Below, piece after piece: positions 52,250 to 60,920 of a stretch of 64,000 nt of DNA. The notes under the pieces were generated by a model, which was not told the origin of the DNA, made no database searches, and saw only the letters and a list, made by a program, of their open reading frames with translations. Source of the DNA: Dyella jiangningensis (lineage in GTDB: Bacteria; Pseudomonadota; Gammaproteobacteria; Xanthomonadales; Rhodanobacteraceae). The stretch spans positions 1,674,001-1,738,000 of the forward strand of contig NZ_NFZS01000001.1 of the NCBI RefSeq assembly GCF_003264855.1, in the 5' to 3' direction. Position numbers and translations under genes: made by a program. The stretch's first letter is position 1; every line of letters starts with the position of its first letter.

Positions 52250-53299
52250 ATGACTCTTCTGAACGCCCAGCCCGAAGCATCGACGGCATGGCCGCTGGAT
52301 CGGCATGGTCGTCCGATGCACGACCTGCGCATCTCGGTGATGGATCGCTGCAATTTCCGTTGCCCGTACTGCATGCCCGAGTCGACCTACGGCGAGCATT
52401 TCACGTTTCTGCGCAACGACGAGCGCCTGAATTTCGACGAGATCGAGCGCCTGTGCCGGCTGGCCGCGACACTGGGCGTAAGCAAGCTGCGATTGACGGG
52501 CGGCGAACCGCTGTTGCGTCCGCAACTGGCGGAGTTGGTGACGAGATTGCGCCGGCTCGACGGCATCACCGACCTGGCGATGACCACCAACGGCGTCCTG
52601 CTCGCGCGGCATGCGCGGGAACTGCGCGAGGCCGGCCTCGATCGCATCACGGTCAGCCTGGACACGCTGGATCCCGCGCTGTTCCACCGCATGAGCGGCG
52701 GGCGCGGCGCGCTGGACGACGTCATGGCCGGCATCGAGGCGGCCCGGGAGGCCGGCTTCCCGCATGGCGTGAAACTCAACACGGTAGTGCAGCGGGACGT
52801 CAACGAGCACACGGTAACGGACCTGGTGGAGCGCTTCCGCGGCACCGGTATCGTGGTGCGCTTCATCGAATACATGGACGTGGGCAACCACAACGCATGG
52901 CGGGCCGACGACGTGGTGCCGTCGCAGGTGTTGATCGAGCGCATCCACGCGCGGTGGCCGCTGCAGGCCATACCGCCCAAGTATCCGGGCGAGGTCGCCA
53001 CCCGCTACCGTTTCGTCGACGGCGCAGGGGAGATCGGCATGATCTCTTCGATCAGCCAGCCTTTCTGCGGAGGCTGTTCGCGTGCGCGCCTGTCCTCGGA
53101 GGGGCGGCTGTACACCTGCCTGTTCGCCACCGGCGGCACCGACCTGCGCGGCCTGCTGCGCGACGGCGCCAGCGACGAGACGATCGTCGACTGCCTGCGC
53201 GAGGTCTGGCTGCGCCGCAGCGACCGTTACAGCGAGGAGCGCGCCGAGCGCCATGGGCGGCGCAAGCACAAGATCGAGATGCACTACATCGGCGGGTAG
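52250..53299 (+). CDS. moaA: GTP 3',8-cyclase
   Basis: MoaA is the radical-SAM enzyme that starts molybdopterin synthesis from GTP. The 349-aa protein has the SAM-cluster motif CNFRCPYCMP, then KLRLTGGEPLLRPQL and MTTNGVLLA. The second cluster is SQPFCGGCSRARLSSEGRLY with a later cysteine (TCLFATGG). The conserved C-terminal Gly-Gly needed for activity ends the protein (HYIGG). It starts one base after the upstream moeA-like gene. Confidence 0.96.
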   Translation: MTLLNAQPEASTAWPLDRHGRPMHDLRISVMDRCNFRCPYCMPESTYGEHFTFLRNDERLNFDEIERLCRLAATLGVSKLRLTGGEPLLRPQLAELVTRLRRLDGITDLAMTTNGVLLARHARELREAGLDRITVSLDTLDPALFHRMSGGRGALDDVMAGIEAAREAGFPHGVKLNTVVQRDVNEHTVTDLVERFRGTGIVVRFIEYMDVGNHNAWRADDVVPSQVLIERIHARWPLQAIPPKYPGEVATRYRFVDGAGEIGMISSISQPFCGGCSRARLSSEGRLYTCLFATGGTDLRGLLRDGASDETIVDCLREVWLRRSDRYSEERAERHGRRKHKIEMHYIGG

Positions 53300-53354
53300 C
53301 CGGCGTAGACGGTTTCTTAATGCCGACGCCGCTTGCGAGGCCGATAATCACGCC

Positions 53355-53870
53355 ATGCCAGAGCCGGAATCCATCGTGAGTTCTTCCACTGCCAAACTGT
53401 CCCACGTCGACGAATCGCAGCAGCCGCGCATGGTGGACGTGGGCGCCAAGCCGGTGACCCATCGCGTAGCGCAGGCCCGGGCGCGCGTGACGTTTCCGCC
53501 CGACGTCGCGCAGGCGCTGCGCGAGGCAGGCCACGTCACACGCAAGGGCGCGGTGATCACGGTGGCGCAGATCGCCGGCGTGATGGGCGCCAAGGCGACG
53601 CCGCAGCTCATTCCGCTGTGCCATCCGCTGGCCATCGATCGTTGCGACGTCGTCATCCGCATGGAGGGCGATGACGCGCTGATCGACTGCACCGTGTCGT
53701 GCCGCGGCAGCACCGGGGTGGAGATGGAGGCGTTGACCGGCGCCAGCGTGGCGGCACTGACCATCTACGACATGTGCAAGGCGCTCTCGCACGACATCGT
53801 GATCGGCGAGATCCGCCTGGTGGCGAAGACGGGCGGCAAGCACGATGTCGTCGCCAGGGAGTCCGCATGA
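53355..53870 (+). CDS. moaC: Cyclic pyranopterin monophosphate synthase
   Basis: MoaC completes cPMP formation with MoaA. The 171-aa protein shows MVDVGAKPVTHRVAQARARV, KKGAVI-type (here RKGAVITVAQIAGVMGAK), LIPLCHPLAIDRCDV, and GVEMEALTGASVAALTIYDMCKA with the catalytic acid and lysine region. The start is taken at 53355; a shorter start closer to the conserved domain is possible. Its stop overlaps the next gene (ATGA). Confidence 0.96.
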   Translation: MPEPESIVSSSTAKLSHVDESQQPRMVDVGAKPVTHRVAQARARVTFPPDVAQALREAGHVTRKGAVITVAQIAGVMGAKATPQLIPLCHPLAIDRCDVVIRMEGDDALIDCTVSCRGSTGVEMEALTGASVAALTIYDMCKALSHDIVIGEIRLVAKTGGKHDVVARESA

Positions 53871-54466
53871 GCGATCGTCCTTCGCCCCTGTACGGCCTGC
53901 TGCTCAGTGGTGGCGCGAGCCAACGCATGCGGCAGGACAAGGCCGCTTTGTCCTATCGCGGCGAACCGCAATTGCTGCGCGCGTGGCGGTTGCTCGAGCG
54001 CTTCACCGAACGCCACTTCCTGTCGGTGCGCGATCACCAGCGCGGCGATCCCATGCGCGCGGGACTGCCGCAGATCGTCGACGGCTACGAGGCGATCGGG
54101 CCGGCGGCGGGCATACTTTCCGCGCAGGACCGTTTTCCCGACGCGGCCTGGCTGGTCGTGGCCTGCGATCTCCCCTTGCTCGATGAACGCACGTTGCAGC
54201 AGCTGGTCGATGCACGCGATGCCGCCGCCGACGCCACGGCCTTCGCCAGTCGCCACGATGGGCTGCCCGAACCGCTCTGTGCGATCTGGGAGCCATCGAG
54301 CCATGCATTGCTCAAGCAGCGCCACGACGCCGGCAGCTATTGCCCGCGCAAGGCGTTGATGCAGTCGCGTCTCGTGCTGCTGCCTGCGCCGGGCGATGCG
54401 CTGGACAACGTCAACACGCCCGAAGAGCGTGCAGAGATGCAACATCGCCTGGAGTATCCGGCATGA
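53867..54466 (+). CDS. MobA-like nucleotidyltransferase
   Basis: This 199-aa protein has the MobA fold: LLLSGGASQRMRQDKAALSY at the nucleotide-binding start (the usual RMG is RMR here), IGPAAGILSAQ, and VVACDLPLLDERTL with the metal-binding aspartate. The end LDNVNTPEE is typical. MobA converts Mo-molybdopterin to its guanine dinucleotide form, required by NapA and FdsA. The RMR change leaves some doubt about exact specificity. ATGA overlaps join it to moaC and moaD. Confidence 0.85.
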   Translation: MSDRPSPLYGLLLSGGASQRMRQDKAALSYRGEPQLLRAWRLLERFTERHFLSVRDHQRGDPMRAGLPQIVDGYEAIGPAAGILSAQDRFPDAAWLVVACDLPLLDERTLQQLVDARDAAADATAFASRHDGLPEPLCAIWEPSSHALLKQRHDAGSYCPRKALMQSRLVLLPAPGDALDNVNTPEERAEMQHRLEYPA

Positions 54467-54705
54467 CCGTGGTGAACCTGCAGTACTACGCGCAGCTGCG
54501 CGAACAGGCCGGCGCTTCCAGTGAGCAGTTGCATACGGCGGCCACGTCGTTGCAGGAACTCTACGAAGAACTGCGAACCAGGCATGGCTTCTCGCTGGCC
54601 GCGGAAGCCCTGAAGGTGGCGGTCAACGCGCAGTTCAGCGCGTGGGACCGCCCTTTGCGCGATGGCGACACCATCGTCTTCATTCCGCCGGTAGCGGGTG
54701 GCTGA
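54463..54705 (+). CDS. moaD: Molybdopterin synthase sulfur carrier
   Basis: MoaD carries the thiocarboxylate sulfur for molybdopterin synthase. The 80-aa ubiquitin-like protein begins MTVVNLQYYAQLREQAG and ends IVFIPPVAGG with the required terminal Gly-Gly. Its start overlaps the MobA-like stop, and its stop overlaps the start of the MoaE fusion by 1 bp (TGATG), so MoaD and its partner are translationally coupled. Confidence 0.95.
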   Translation: MTVVNLQYYAQLREQAGASSEQLHTAATSLQELYEELRTRHGFSLAAEALKVAVNAQFSAWDRPLRDGDTIVFIPPVAGG

Positions 54706-56264
54706 TGCGCTTTCGTCTTTCCAGCGGGCCGATCGATACCGCGCAGTCGCGCGACGGCCTGAAGCATCCCGGCAGCGGCGGTTTCTGCTCGTTCGAAGGC
54801 TGGGTGCGCGACAGCAACGAGGGTCGTGACGTCGATGGCCTGGAATACGAGGCCTACGCCGAACTGGCTGAAACGGAAGGCGAGCGCATCGTGGCCGAAG
54901 CCATCGAGCGCTACGGCGTGACCGACGCGCTTTGCGTGCATCGCACCGGCAGCCTCAAGGTGGGCGACCTCGCCGTATGGGTCGGTGCATCCGCCGCGCA
55001 TCGCGATGAAGCGTTTCGCGCGTGCCGCTACATCATCGACGAGATCAAGCATCGCCTGCCGATCTGGAAGAAGGAGCATTACCTCACCGGCGACACGGAG
55101 TGGGTGGCTTGCACCCACGTATATCGCGCGCACGAGCACGAAACCGGGCACGCCCACGAACATCATCACCAACACGCGGCCGCGCAGCCTTTCACCCCGG
55201 ATTACTCTCGCCAGCAGGTGCTGCGCGAGGTCGGCGTCACGGGGCAGGCGAAGCTGTCCGCGGCGCGCGTACTGGTGATCGGCGCGGGTGGCCTGGGCTG
55301 TCCTGCCATCGGCTATCTGGCGGGTGCGGGTGTCGGCACACTGGGCATCGTGGACGGCGATTGCCTGGAAGCGAGCAACCTGCATCGCCAGACGCTCTAC
55401 GACGCGCGGGACATCGGCGAGTTCAAGGCTGTGCTGGCCGCGCGACGCGTGGCTGCGTTGAACCCCACCGTGTCGGTGCAGGCGTGGGCCGAGCCGCTGC
55501 ATGCCGGCAACGCCGTCGAGCTGTTCCGCCAGTTCGATCTGGTGCTGGAATGCACCGACGACATGCGCAGCCGCTACCTGAGCAGCGACGCCGCCGTACT
55601 CAGCGGCACGCCGCTCATCCTGGCCAGCGTGTACCAGTACGAGGGGCAACTGCAGGTGGTGACCACGCGCGCCGGCGATCCCTGCCTGCGCTGCCTGTGG
55701 CCGCAGGAGCCGGCGCCGGAGGCCGTCGGCAGCTGCGTGCTGTCGGGCGTGCTGGGCCCGGTTCCCGGCGTGTTCGGCACCATGCAGGCGATGGAAGCGC
55801 TCAAGATCCTGCTCGATCTTCCGCGGCCACGCGAAAGCTCGTTGCTGCTGTTCAACCTGCTTGATCACGCGCTGACGCGGCTGCCCATCGACGTGGCGAC
55901 CGGATGTGCCAGCCATGGCGGATGCATGGCGGTAGCGCACGACTCCCTCGCACGCGCCGTGGATGAGCAGGACATCGACCTTGCATTCGATCGCCTGGAG
56001 CAGGCCATTGCGGCTGGCTACCGGCTGGTCGACGTGCGTGAGGCCGAGGAGATCGCGCGCGATCCCATCGACGGGTTGCCTTCGTTGCAGGTGCCGTCGT
56101 CGCAGATCGTGGCGCGGGCCGCTGAGCTGGGTGAAGCGCCAAGCTTGCTGGTGTGTGCGAGCGGACGTCGCAGCAGCCACGCGGCCCGCTTGCTGCGCGC
56201 CAGCGGTTTGCGCCATGTCCATTCGCTGGAAGGCGGCATCATGGCGTTGCGCGTGGCCGGGTAG
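54705..56264 (+). CDS. MoaE-MoeB-rhodanese fusion protein
   Basis: This 519-aa protein joins three cofactor-sulfur activities. Residues 1-about 140 are MoaE, the large molybdopterin synthase subunit, with the lysines of LPIWKKEHYL. Residues 143-157 form a histidine-rich linker (eight His). Residues about 163-395 are a MoeB/ThiF adenylyltransferase with VIGAGGLGCPAIGYLAGAG, LEASNLHRQTLYDARDIG and a CLRC zinc pair (327, 330); the second pair is spaced C-x5-C (401, 407). Residues about 425-519 are a rhodanese domain whose active-site loop is CASGRRS (Cys484). The chain could adenylylate MoaD, load sulfur and act as MoaE. It overlaps moaD by one base, and its stop ends the run. Confidence 0.92.
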   Translation: MRFRLSSGPIDTAQSRDGLKHPGSGGFCSFEGWVRDSNEGRDVDGLEYEAYAELAETEGERIVAEAIERYGVTDALCVHRTGSLKVGDLAVWVGASAAHRDEAFRACRYIIDEIKHRLPIWKKEHYLTGDTEWVACTHVYRAHEHETGHAHEHHHQHAAAQPFTPDYSRQQVLREVGVTGQAKLSAARVLVIGAGGLGCPAIGYLAGAGVGTLGIVDGDCLEASNLHRQTLYDARDIGEFKAVLAARRVAALNPTVSVQAWAEPLHAGNAVELFRQFDLVLECTDDMRSRYLSSDAAVLSGTPLILASVYQYEGQLQVVTTRAGDPCLRCLWPQEPAPEAVGSCVLSGVLGPVPGVFGTMQAMEALKILLDLPRPRESSLLLFNLLDHALTRLPIDVATGCASHGGCMAVAHDSLARAVDEQDIDLAFDRLEQAIAAGYRLVDVREAEEIARDPIDGLPSLQVPSSQIVARAAELGEAPSLLVCASGRRSSHAARLLRASGLRHVHSLEGGIMALRVAG

Positions 56265-56511
56265 CCCGGTGCGATAGCGGCACCGGTTCCACGCAAACGG
56301 GTAGCAAGGTCCCGCATCCGCCGATGGAACGTGTGCCGGGCGACGTATGGTCGCGCCCGGCAGCGTTGCCGTCAGTAGCTTCATCCGTCTGCTCGACCGA
56401 ACGACCGCCAGCAAATTCACGCCACGAACACCGCGAGCACGGCAAACCGTTTGGCGGTTCGGCTCGTCTGGGTGATCGCGTCGGAACGGCTGCGGACGGA
56501 AGCGGAATCGG

Positions 56512-56793
56512 GTGGGTGCAACGGTGATCGGTCCGGTCGGCCGAGTAGGCCATGCGCTGGAGGTGATGAGCCGCGAACGAGTGAATGGCGCGGTGCTGGA
56601 TATCCATCTCGGCGGCGAACTGGTTTATCCCGTGGCCGATGCCCTGCGCAGACGACGAATTCCGTTCGTGTTCGCAACCGGCTATGACCCCGAAAGCATC
56701 CCGTTCCTGTATCTGGATGTCATGCGCCGCCAGAAGCTGGTCGCCTGGTCGGAGGCCGCATGGTTGCTGTTCGGTATAAGGGATGCGTGCTGA
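56512..56793 (+). pseudogene. Truncated response-regulator receiver domain
   Basis: From GTG 56512 the 93 codons read as the second half of a receiver domain: GATVIGPVGRVGHALEVMSR, then GAVLDIHLGGELVYPVADAL with the phospho-acceptor Asp, and PFVFATGYDPESIP. The N-terminal beta-strand and acidic pair are missing, a stop lies upstream in frame at 56473, and the expected EKP lysine segment at the end is degraded (RRQKLVAWSEAAW). It is most likely the remnant of a single-domain response regulator. The rest of the 56265-56907 gap shows nothing else I can assign. Confidence 0.7.
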
Positions 56794-56907
56794 CCCGCAT
56801 TGCGGCATGCATGGCGACGTCGGCGGTGCATGGATCGCGGCGCTTCAGGGGATGGGCGGCGTTCGCGATCCGCGTACAGCACTGCATCCATCCGAACGCC
56901 GGAAACG

Positions 56908-56932
56908 AAAAAGCCCGCATCGCTGCGGGCTT
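56908..56932 (-). terminator. Terminator of tRNA-Leu
   Basis: Minus-strand stem AAGCCCGCA-GCGA-TGCGGGCTT followed by TTTC, 11 bp after the tRNA 3' end. Confidence 0.88.
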
Positions 56933-56942
56933 CTTCTATAAT

Positions 56943-57028
56943 TGGTGCCCAGGAGAGGACTCGAACCTCCACGGTGTTGCCCCGCTAGGACCTGAACCTA
57001 GTGCGTCTACCAATTCCGCCACCTGGGC
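56943..57028 (-). tRNA. tRNA-Leu (CAG)
   Basis: The 86-nt minus-strand sequence starts GCCCAGGTGGCGGAATTGGT and ends in encoded CCA. The acceptor stem GCCCAGG pairs with CCTGGGC. The anticodon stem CTAGG/CCTAG encloses the loop TTCAGGT with anticodon CAG. It has the long variable arm of a leucine tRNA (CGGGGCAACACCG) and TTCGAGT in the T-arm. Confidence 0.96.
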
Positions 57029-57157
57029 ACGTGTCACGCTGTGCTTTGTCAGCTGCGTGAGCCGCGTAGATTAGGCATGTGACGGTGAGTTGTCAACTAT
57101 TCTTTCACTGATTTTTGATCGGACCGCGGCGTTCGCGGCCCGGCCCTAAGAAAAGGC

Positions 57158-59764
57158 ATGGATGTGACCCGAAAAAAAGAACCACGCAATCGCAAGCAGG
57201 ACGCCCAAAGCAGCCCGGTATCGCCCAAGAAGGGCGCACGGCGCACGGCCCTCGACCCATCGAAGGGACGAGTGGGCGTGATGGACGATCCGCATGCCGA
57301 ACGCGAGGCACAGCGTTATGAGCGGCCCATTCCCAGCCGCGAAGCGATCCTCTCGCTGCTGGAATCGCGCGGCGAGTTGCTGACCGAGGCGCGCATTGCC
57401 GAGGCGCTTTCCCTCTTCGACGAGTACGAACTCAGCGCCCTGCGCAAGCGCCTGGGCGCGATGGTGCGCGATGGCCAGCTGCTGCTGGGCCGACGCGGCG
57501 GCTACGCGCCGGCGAACAAGCTGGACCTGATTCCTGGCGTGGTGCTGGCGAACGCCGAGGGTTATGGCTTCCTGCGCCCGGATGATGGCGGCGACGATCT
57601 TTACCTCTCGCCACAGCAGATGCGGGTGGTCCTGCACGGCGATCGCGTGCTCGCCAGCGTGGTCGGCATCGATCGGCGCGGTCGCAAGCAGGGCGCCATC
57701 GTTGAAGTACTGCAGCGGCGCTCGCCGCGCCTCGTGGGACGCGTCGTGCTGGAAAACGGCGTGATGCTGGTCGCGCCCGACGACAGGCGCCTGCACCAGG
57801 ACGTGATGATCCTGCCGGGTCAGGACATGGGCGCACGTTCCGGCCAGATCGTCGTCGCCGAAATCACCCAGCCGCCGTCCGCTCATCGCGGACCGCTCGG
57901 TGCCATCCGCGCGGTGCTCGGCGAACGCCTGCAGCCGTCGCTGCTGGTGGAGATGGCGATTGCCAGCCACGACTTGCCCCACGAATGGCCGGACGCGGTG
58001 ACGCGCGACGCGTCGCAGGTCGAGCCGCAGGTGACGGCCGCCGAACGCGAAGGCCGGATCGACCTCCGCTCGCTGCCGCTGGTAACCATCGACGGCGCCG
58101 ATGCGCGGGACTTCGACGATGCGGTGTATGCCGAACCGCGGCGCGGTGGTGGTTATCGCCTGGTCGTCGCGATCGCCGACGTGTCGCACTACGTCAAGGT
58201 GGGATCTGCGCTCGACAAGGAAGCCTACGAGCGCAGCACGTCGACCTACTTCCCGGGCTTCGTGGTGCCGATGCTGCCGGAGACGCTCTCCAACGGCATC
58301 TGCTCGCTCAATCCGAAGGTGGAGCGCCTGTGCATGGTGTGCGACATGGTGGTCGATGCGGAAGGCGAGGTGACCAAGTCGAAGTTCTACAACGCCGTGA
58401 TGCGCTCGCATGCGCGCTGCACCTACGACCGCGTGTGGCAGGCCATCGGCCTCAACGATGCCGATGCGCGCCACGAGCTGGCCGATGTGATGCCCCAGCT
58501 GGAGCATCTGCATGGGCTGTACAAATTGATGGCGGCGCAGCGCAAGCGCCGCGGCGCGATCGATTTCGAGACGCCCGAGGTGAAATTCCGCCTCGACCAG
58601 CGAGGTGAGGTGGAGGCCATGGGCGCCGCCGAGCGCAACGACGCGCACAAGCTGATCGAGGAATGCATGATCGCCGCGAACGTGCAGGCGGCATTGTTCC
58701 TTGAGAAGAAGAAGATCCCCGCCTTGTTCCGCGCGCACGAGCCGCCGCCGGCGGAGAAGTACGAAGATCTCCAGCAGTTCCTGCGCGAGTTCAAGCTGCG
58801 CATGCCGCCGGTGGAGGAAGTGACGCCTGGCGATTTCGCCGACGTGCTGCGCCTGGTGCATGATCGCCCCGAGCGCGAGTTGATCCAGTCGGTGCTGCTG
58901 CGCGCGCAGAGCATGGCGGCCTACCAGCCGGACAATCGTGGCCACTTTGGCCTCGCCCTGGAGGCGTACGCGCACTTCACCTCGCCGATTCGCCGCTATC
59001 CGGACCTGCTGGTTCATCGCGCGATCCGTTACGCCATCGCCGGCGGCAAGCCTTCGGGCTACAGCTATACGCCCACCGAGATGGCGGCGATGGCGGTGCA
59101 TTGCTCGCAACGCGAACGCCGGGCCGAAGAGGCCGAGCGCGATGTGGACGAGCGCTTCAAGTGCGCATGGATGTCCAAGCATGTGGGCAGCGAGTTCGAC
59201 GGCACGGTAACCGGCGTCACCTCGTTCGGCCTGTTCGTCGAGCTGGACGACTCGAAGGTGTCGGGCCTGGTGCACATCAGCCAGCTTTCCAACGACTACT
59301 ACCACTTCGACCCGGTGCGCCATTTGCTCAAGGGCGAACGTTCGGGCGCGCAGTTCCGCCTCGGCGATCACGTGCGCATACAAGTTCTGCGCGCCTCGCT
59401 GGAGGATCGCAAGATCGACTTCCGGCTGGTCTCGCCGCGCAAGGAGAAGGCCGCTGAAGCGCCGCGCGGCGAACGCCGTTACGACTACGCCGGTGCAGGC
59501 GAGCGGTATTCGTTGCCGCAGCGTGGACGCAAGGCGACGGAGCGGGCCGCGACGCGCGATAATGCCGTCCCCGCATCGACGCTGCCACCGTTGCCGCCGC
59601 TGGAGCGCAAGCCCGCGTCCAAGGCGACCGGCAAGCCGACCGAAGGCAAGGGCATGTTCGCCAAGGTGAAGTCCGCGGCGAAGGGCAAGCTCCAGGCCGC
59701 GAAGGCCGCGGCGTCCAAGGCAACCTCGAAGGCCCGCAAGGCCGGCAAAAAGAAAGGCAAATAA
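57158..59764 (+). CDS. rnr: Ribonuclease R
   Basis: RNase R is a processive 3'-5' exoribonuclease that degrades structured RNA. The 868-aa protein has a basic N-terminal tail, a winged-helix region (about 58-120), cold-shock-like domains, the RNB catalytic domain with the acid cluster DGADARDFDDAV, and an S1 domain with FDGTVTGVTSFGLFVELDDS. The C-terminus ends in a long Lys/Ala-rich tail (KAAASKATSKARKAGKKKGK) that usually binds RNA. Its TAA overlaps the rlmB start by one base. Confidence 0.96.
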   Translation: MDVTRKKEPRNRKQDAQSSPVSPKKGARRTALDPSKGRVGVMDDPHAEREAQRYERPIPSREAILSLLESRGELLTEARIAEALSLFDEYELSALRKRLGAMVRDGQLLLGRRGGYAPANKLDLIPGVVLANAEGYGFLRPDDGGDDLYLSPQQMRVVLHGDRVLASVVGIDRRGRKQGAIVEVLQRRSPRLVGRVVLENGVMLVAPDDRRLHQDVMILPGQDMGARSGQIVVAEITQPPSAHRGPLGAIRAVLGERLQPSLLVEMAIASHDLPHEWPDAVTRDASQVEPQVTAAEREGRIDLRSLPLVTIDGADARDFDDAVYAEPRRGGGYRLVVAIADVSHYVKVGSALDKEAYERSTSTYFPGFVVPMLPETLSNGICSLNPKVERLCMVCDMVVDAEGEVTKSKFYNAVMRSHARCTYDRVWQAIGLNDADARHELADVMPQLEHLHGLYKLMAAQRKRRGAIDFETPEVKFRLDQRGEVEAMGAAERNDAHKLIEECMIAANVQAALFLEKKKIPALFRAHEPPPAEKYEDLQQFLREFKLRMPPVEEVTPGDFADVLRLVHDRPERELIQSVLLRAQSMAAYQPDNRGHFGLALEAYAHFTSPIRRYPDLLVHRAIRYAIAGGKPSGYSYTPTEMAAMAVHCSQRERRAEEAERDVDERFKCAWMSKHVGSEFDGTVTGVTSFGLFVELDDSKVSGLVHISQLSNDYYHFDPVRHLLKGERSGAQFRLGDHVRIQVLRASLEDRKIDFRLVSPRKEKAAEAPRGERRYDYAGAGERYSLPQRGRKATERAATRDNAVPASTLPPLPPLERKPASKATGKPTEGKGMFAKVKSAAKGKLQAAKAAASKATSKARKAGKKKGK

Positions 59765-60510
59765 TGAGTGAGAGTTGGATCGTCGGGATCAACCCGGTCG
59801 AAGGCGCGCTGAGCAACGACGCCTCGCGCGTGCGCGAGCTGCTGGTGGAGCAGGGGCAGCGCAACGCACGTGTGCAGGAGTTGGCCGCGCGCGCCAAGAC
59901 GCTGAACATCCCGGTGCATCATCGCCCGCGCGAGCAGTTGGACAAGCTGGCGGGCGAAGCACGCCACCAGGGCATCGTGGCGCGTTACGAAGCACCGCCG
60001 ATGGGCGGCGAGAACGATATCGCCGGCCTGCTCGAAGCCGCCGGCACCGAAGCACTGGTGCTGGTGCTGGATGGCGTCACCGATCCGCACAACCTCGGCG
60101 CCTGCCTGCGCAGTGCGGCAGCGGCGAAGGCCACCATGGTGATCGTGCCGAAGGACCGCGCCGTGGGCCTCACGCCCGTGGTGCGCCGCGCGTCGGCCGG
60201 TGGCGCCGATCGCGTGCCGTTGATCGCGGCCACCAATCTGGCGCGTGCGTTGCGCACGCTGAAGGACGCGGGCGTGTGGATCACCGGGCTTGCCGGCGAC
60301 ACGGATACGTCGATCTACAGCATCGACATGAAGGGGCCGGTAGCGCTGGTGCTGGGCAGCGAAGGCGAGGGCATGCGCCGGCTTACGCGCGAAACCTGCG
60401 ATTTCGTGGCGAAAATCCCGATGCCGGGCGTGATGGAGAGCCTCAATGTCTCCGTCGCGGCGGGCGTCGTCCTGTTCGAGGCCTTGCGTCAAAGGAGTGA
60501 TAAGCGATGA
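59764..60510 (+). CDS. rlmB: 23S rRNA (guanosine-2'-O)-methyltransferase RlmB
   Basis: RlmB methylates G2251 of 23S rRNA. The 248-aa SPOUT protein starts SWIVGINPVEGALSND, with VLDGVTDPHNLGACLRSAAA, LVLGSEGEGMRRLTRETCD, and the knot-forming MPGVMESLNVSVAAGVVLFE. It follows rnr with a 1-bp overlap and precedes a small membrane gene with ATGA overlap, so the three genes form one operon, an order common in gammaproteobacteria for rnr-rlmB. Confidence 0.96.
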   Translation: MSESWIVGINPVEGALSNDASRVRELLVEQGQRNARVQELAARAKTLNIPVHHRPREQLDKLAGEARHQGIVARYEAPPMGGENDIAGLLEAAGTEALVLVLDGVTDPHNLGACLRSAAAAKATMVIVPKDRAVGLTPVVRRASAGGADRVPLIAATNLARALRTLKDAGVWITGLAGDTDTSIYSIDMKGPVALVLGSEGEGMRRLTRETCDFVAKIPMPGVMESLNVSVAAGVVLFEALRQRSDKR

Positions 60511-60794
60511 CCTTCCTGTGGCACGACTGGGCGGGATATATCGGCGTGGTGCTGGTGCTGCTGGCGTTCCTGTTGCTGCAGGCCCACAAGCTGCACGGCA
60601 ACGGGCTGGTCTATCAGCTGATGAACGTCCTGGGCGCGCTGGGCGTGATCCTGTCGCTGGTATTCGGCGTGGCGATGAACTGGCCCGCATTTCTCATGCA
60701 GGTCGCGTGGATCGTCATCGGCGTCTACGGCATCGTGCATTCGGCGCGCGCACGTCGCGAGGCGCGTGAGCTGGGCAGCAAGATCACGTCCTGA
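60507..60794 (+). CDS. CBU_0592-like small membrane protein
   Basis: The 95-aa protein has three predicted membrane helices (YIGVVLVLLAFLLLQAHKL, NVLGALGVILSLVFGVAM and FLMQVAWIVIGVYGIVHSAR) and a charged C-terminus. The pattern fits the CBU_0592 family of unknown function. It overlaps rlmB by 4 bp (ATGA), so it is probably translated with it. Confidence 0.8.
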   Translation: MTFLWHDWAGYIGVVLVLLAFLLLQAHKLHGNGLVYQLMNVLGALGVILSLVFGVAMNWPAFLMQVAWIVIGVYGIVHSARARREARELGSKITS

Positions 60795-60852
60795 AAAGGC
60801 ATTCAGGCGGCTCATGTAGAATGACGTGACTGGCCCTGCCATGGGGCCAGTC

Positions 60853-60899
60853 TGCGGGGACGACCCCGCATGCATGCTTTATCGCGGGGACGACCCTGC
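60853..60899 (+). ncRNA. Guanidine-II (mini-ykkC) riboswitch
   Basis: Two hairpins with the diagnostic ACGA loop lie side by side: TGCGGGG-ACGA-CCCCGCA (60853-60870) and GCGGGG-ACGA-CCCTGC (60884-60899). The second sits 21 bp before the gdx start and just before the AGAGGAG ribosome-binding site. This is the guanidine-II class, where ligand binding exposes the ribosome-binding site. The gene downstream is a guanidinium exporter, which agrees with the ligand. Confidence 0.93.
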
Positions 60900-60920
60900 T
60901 CTTTCCAGAGGAGCGGTCTC

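Noticed and set aside
56943-57028. Integration site with a phage or island next to tRNA-Leu
   Set aside because: No integrase, no direct repeat of the tRNA end and no phage genes are visible within the window.
57146-59383. A 745-codon minus-strand open frame across rnr
   Set aside because: It is antisense to a complete RNase R. Its composition is that of a GC-rich shadow frame.
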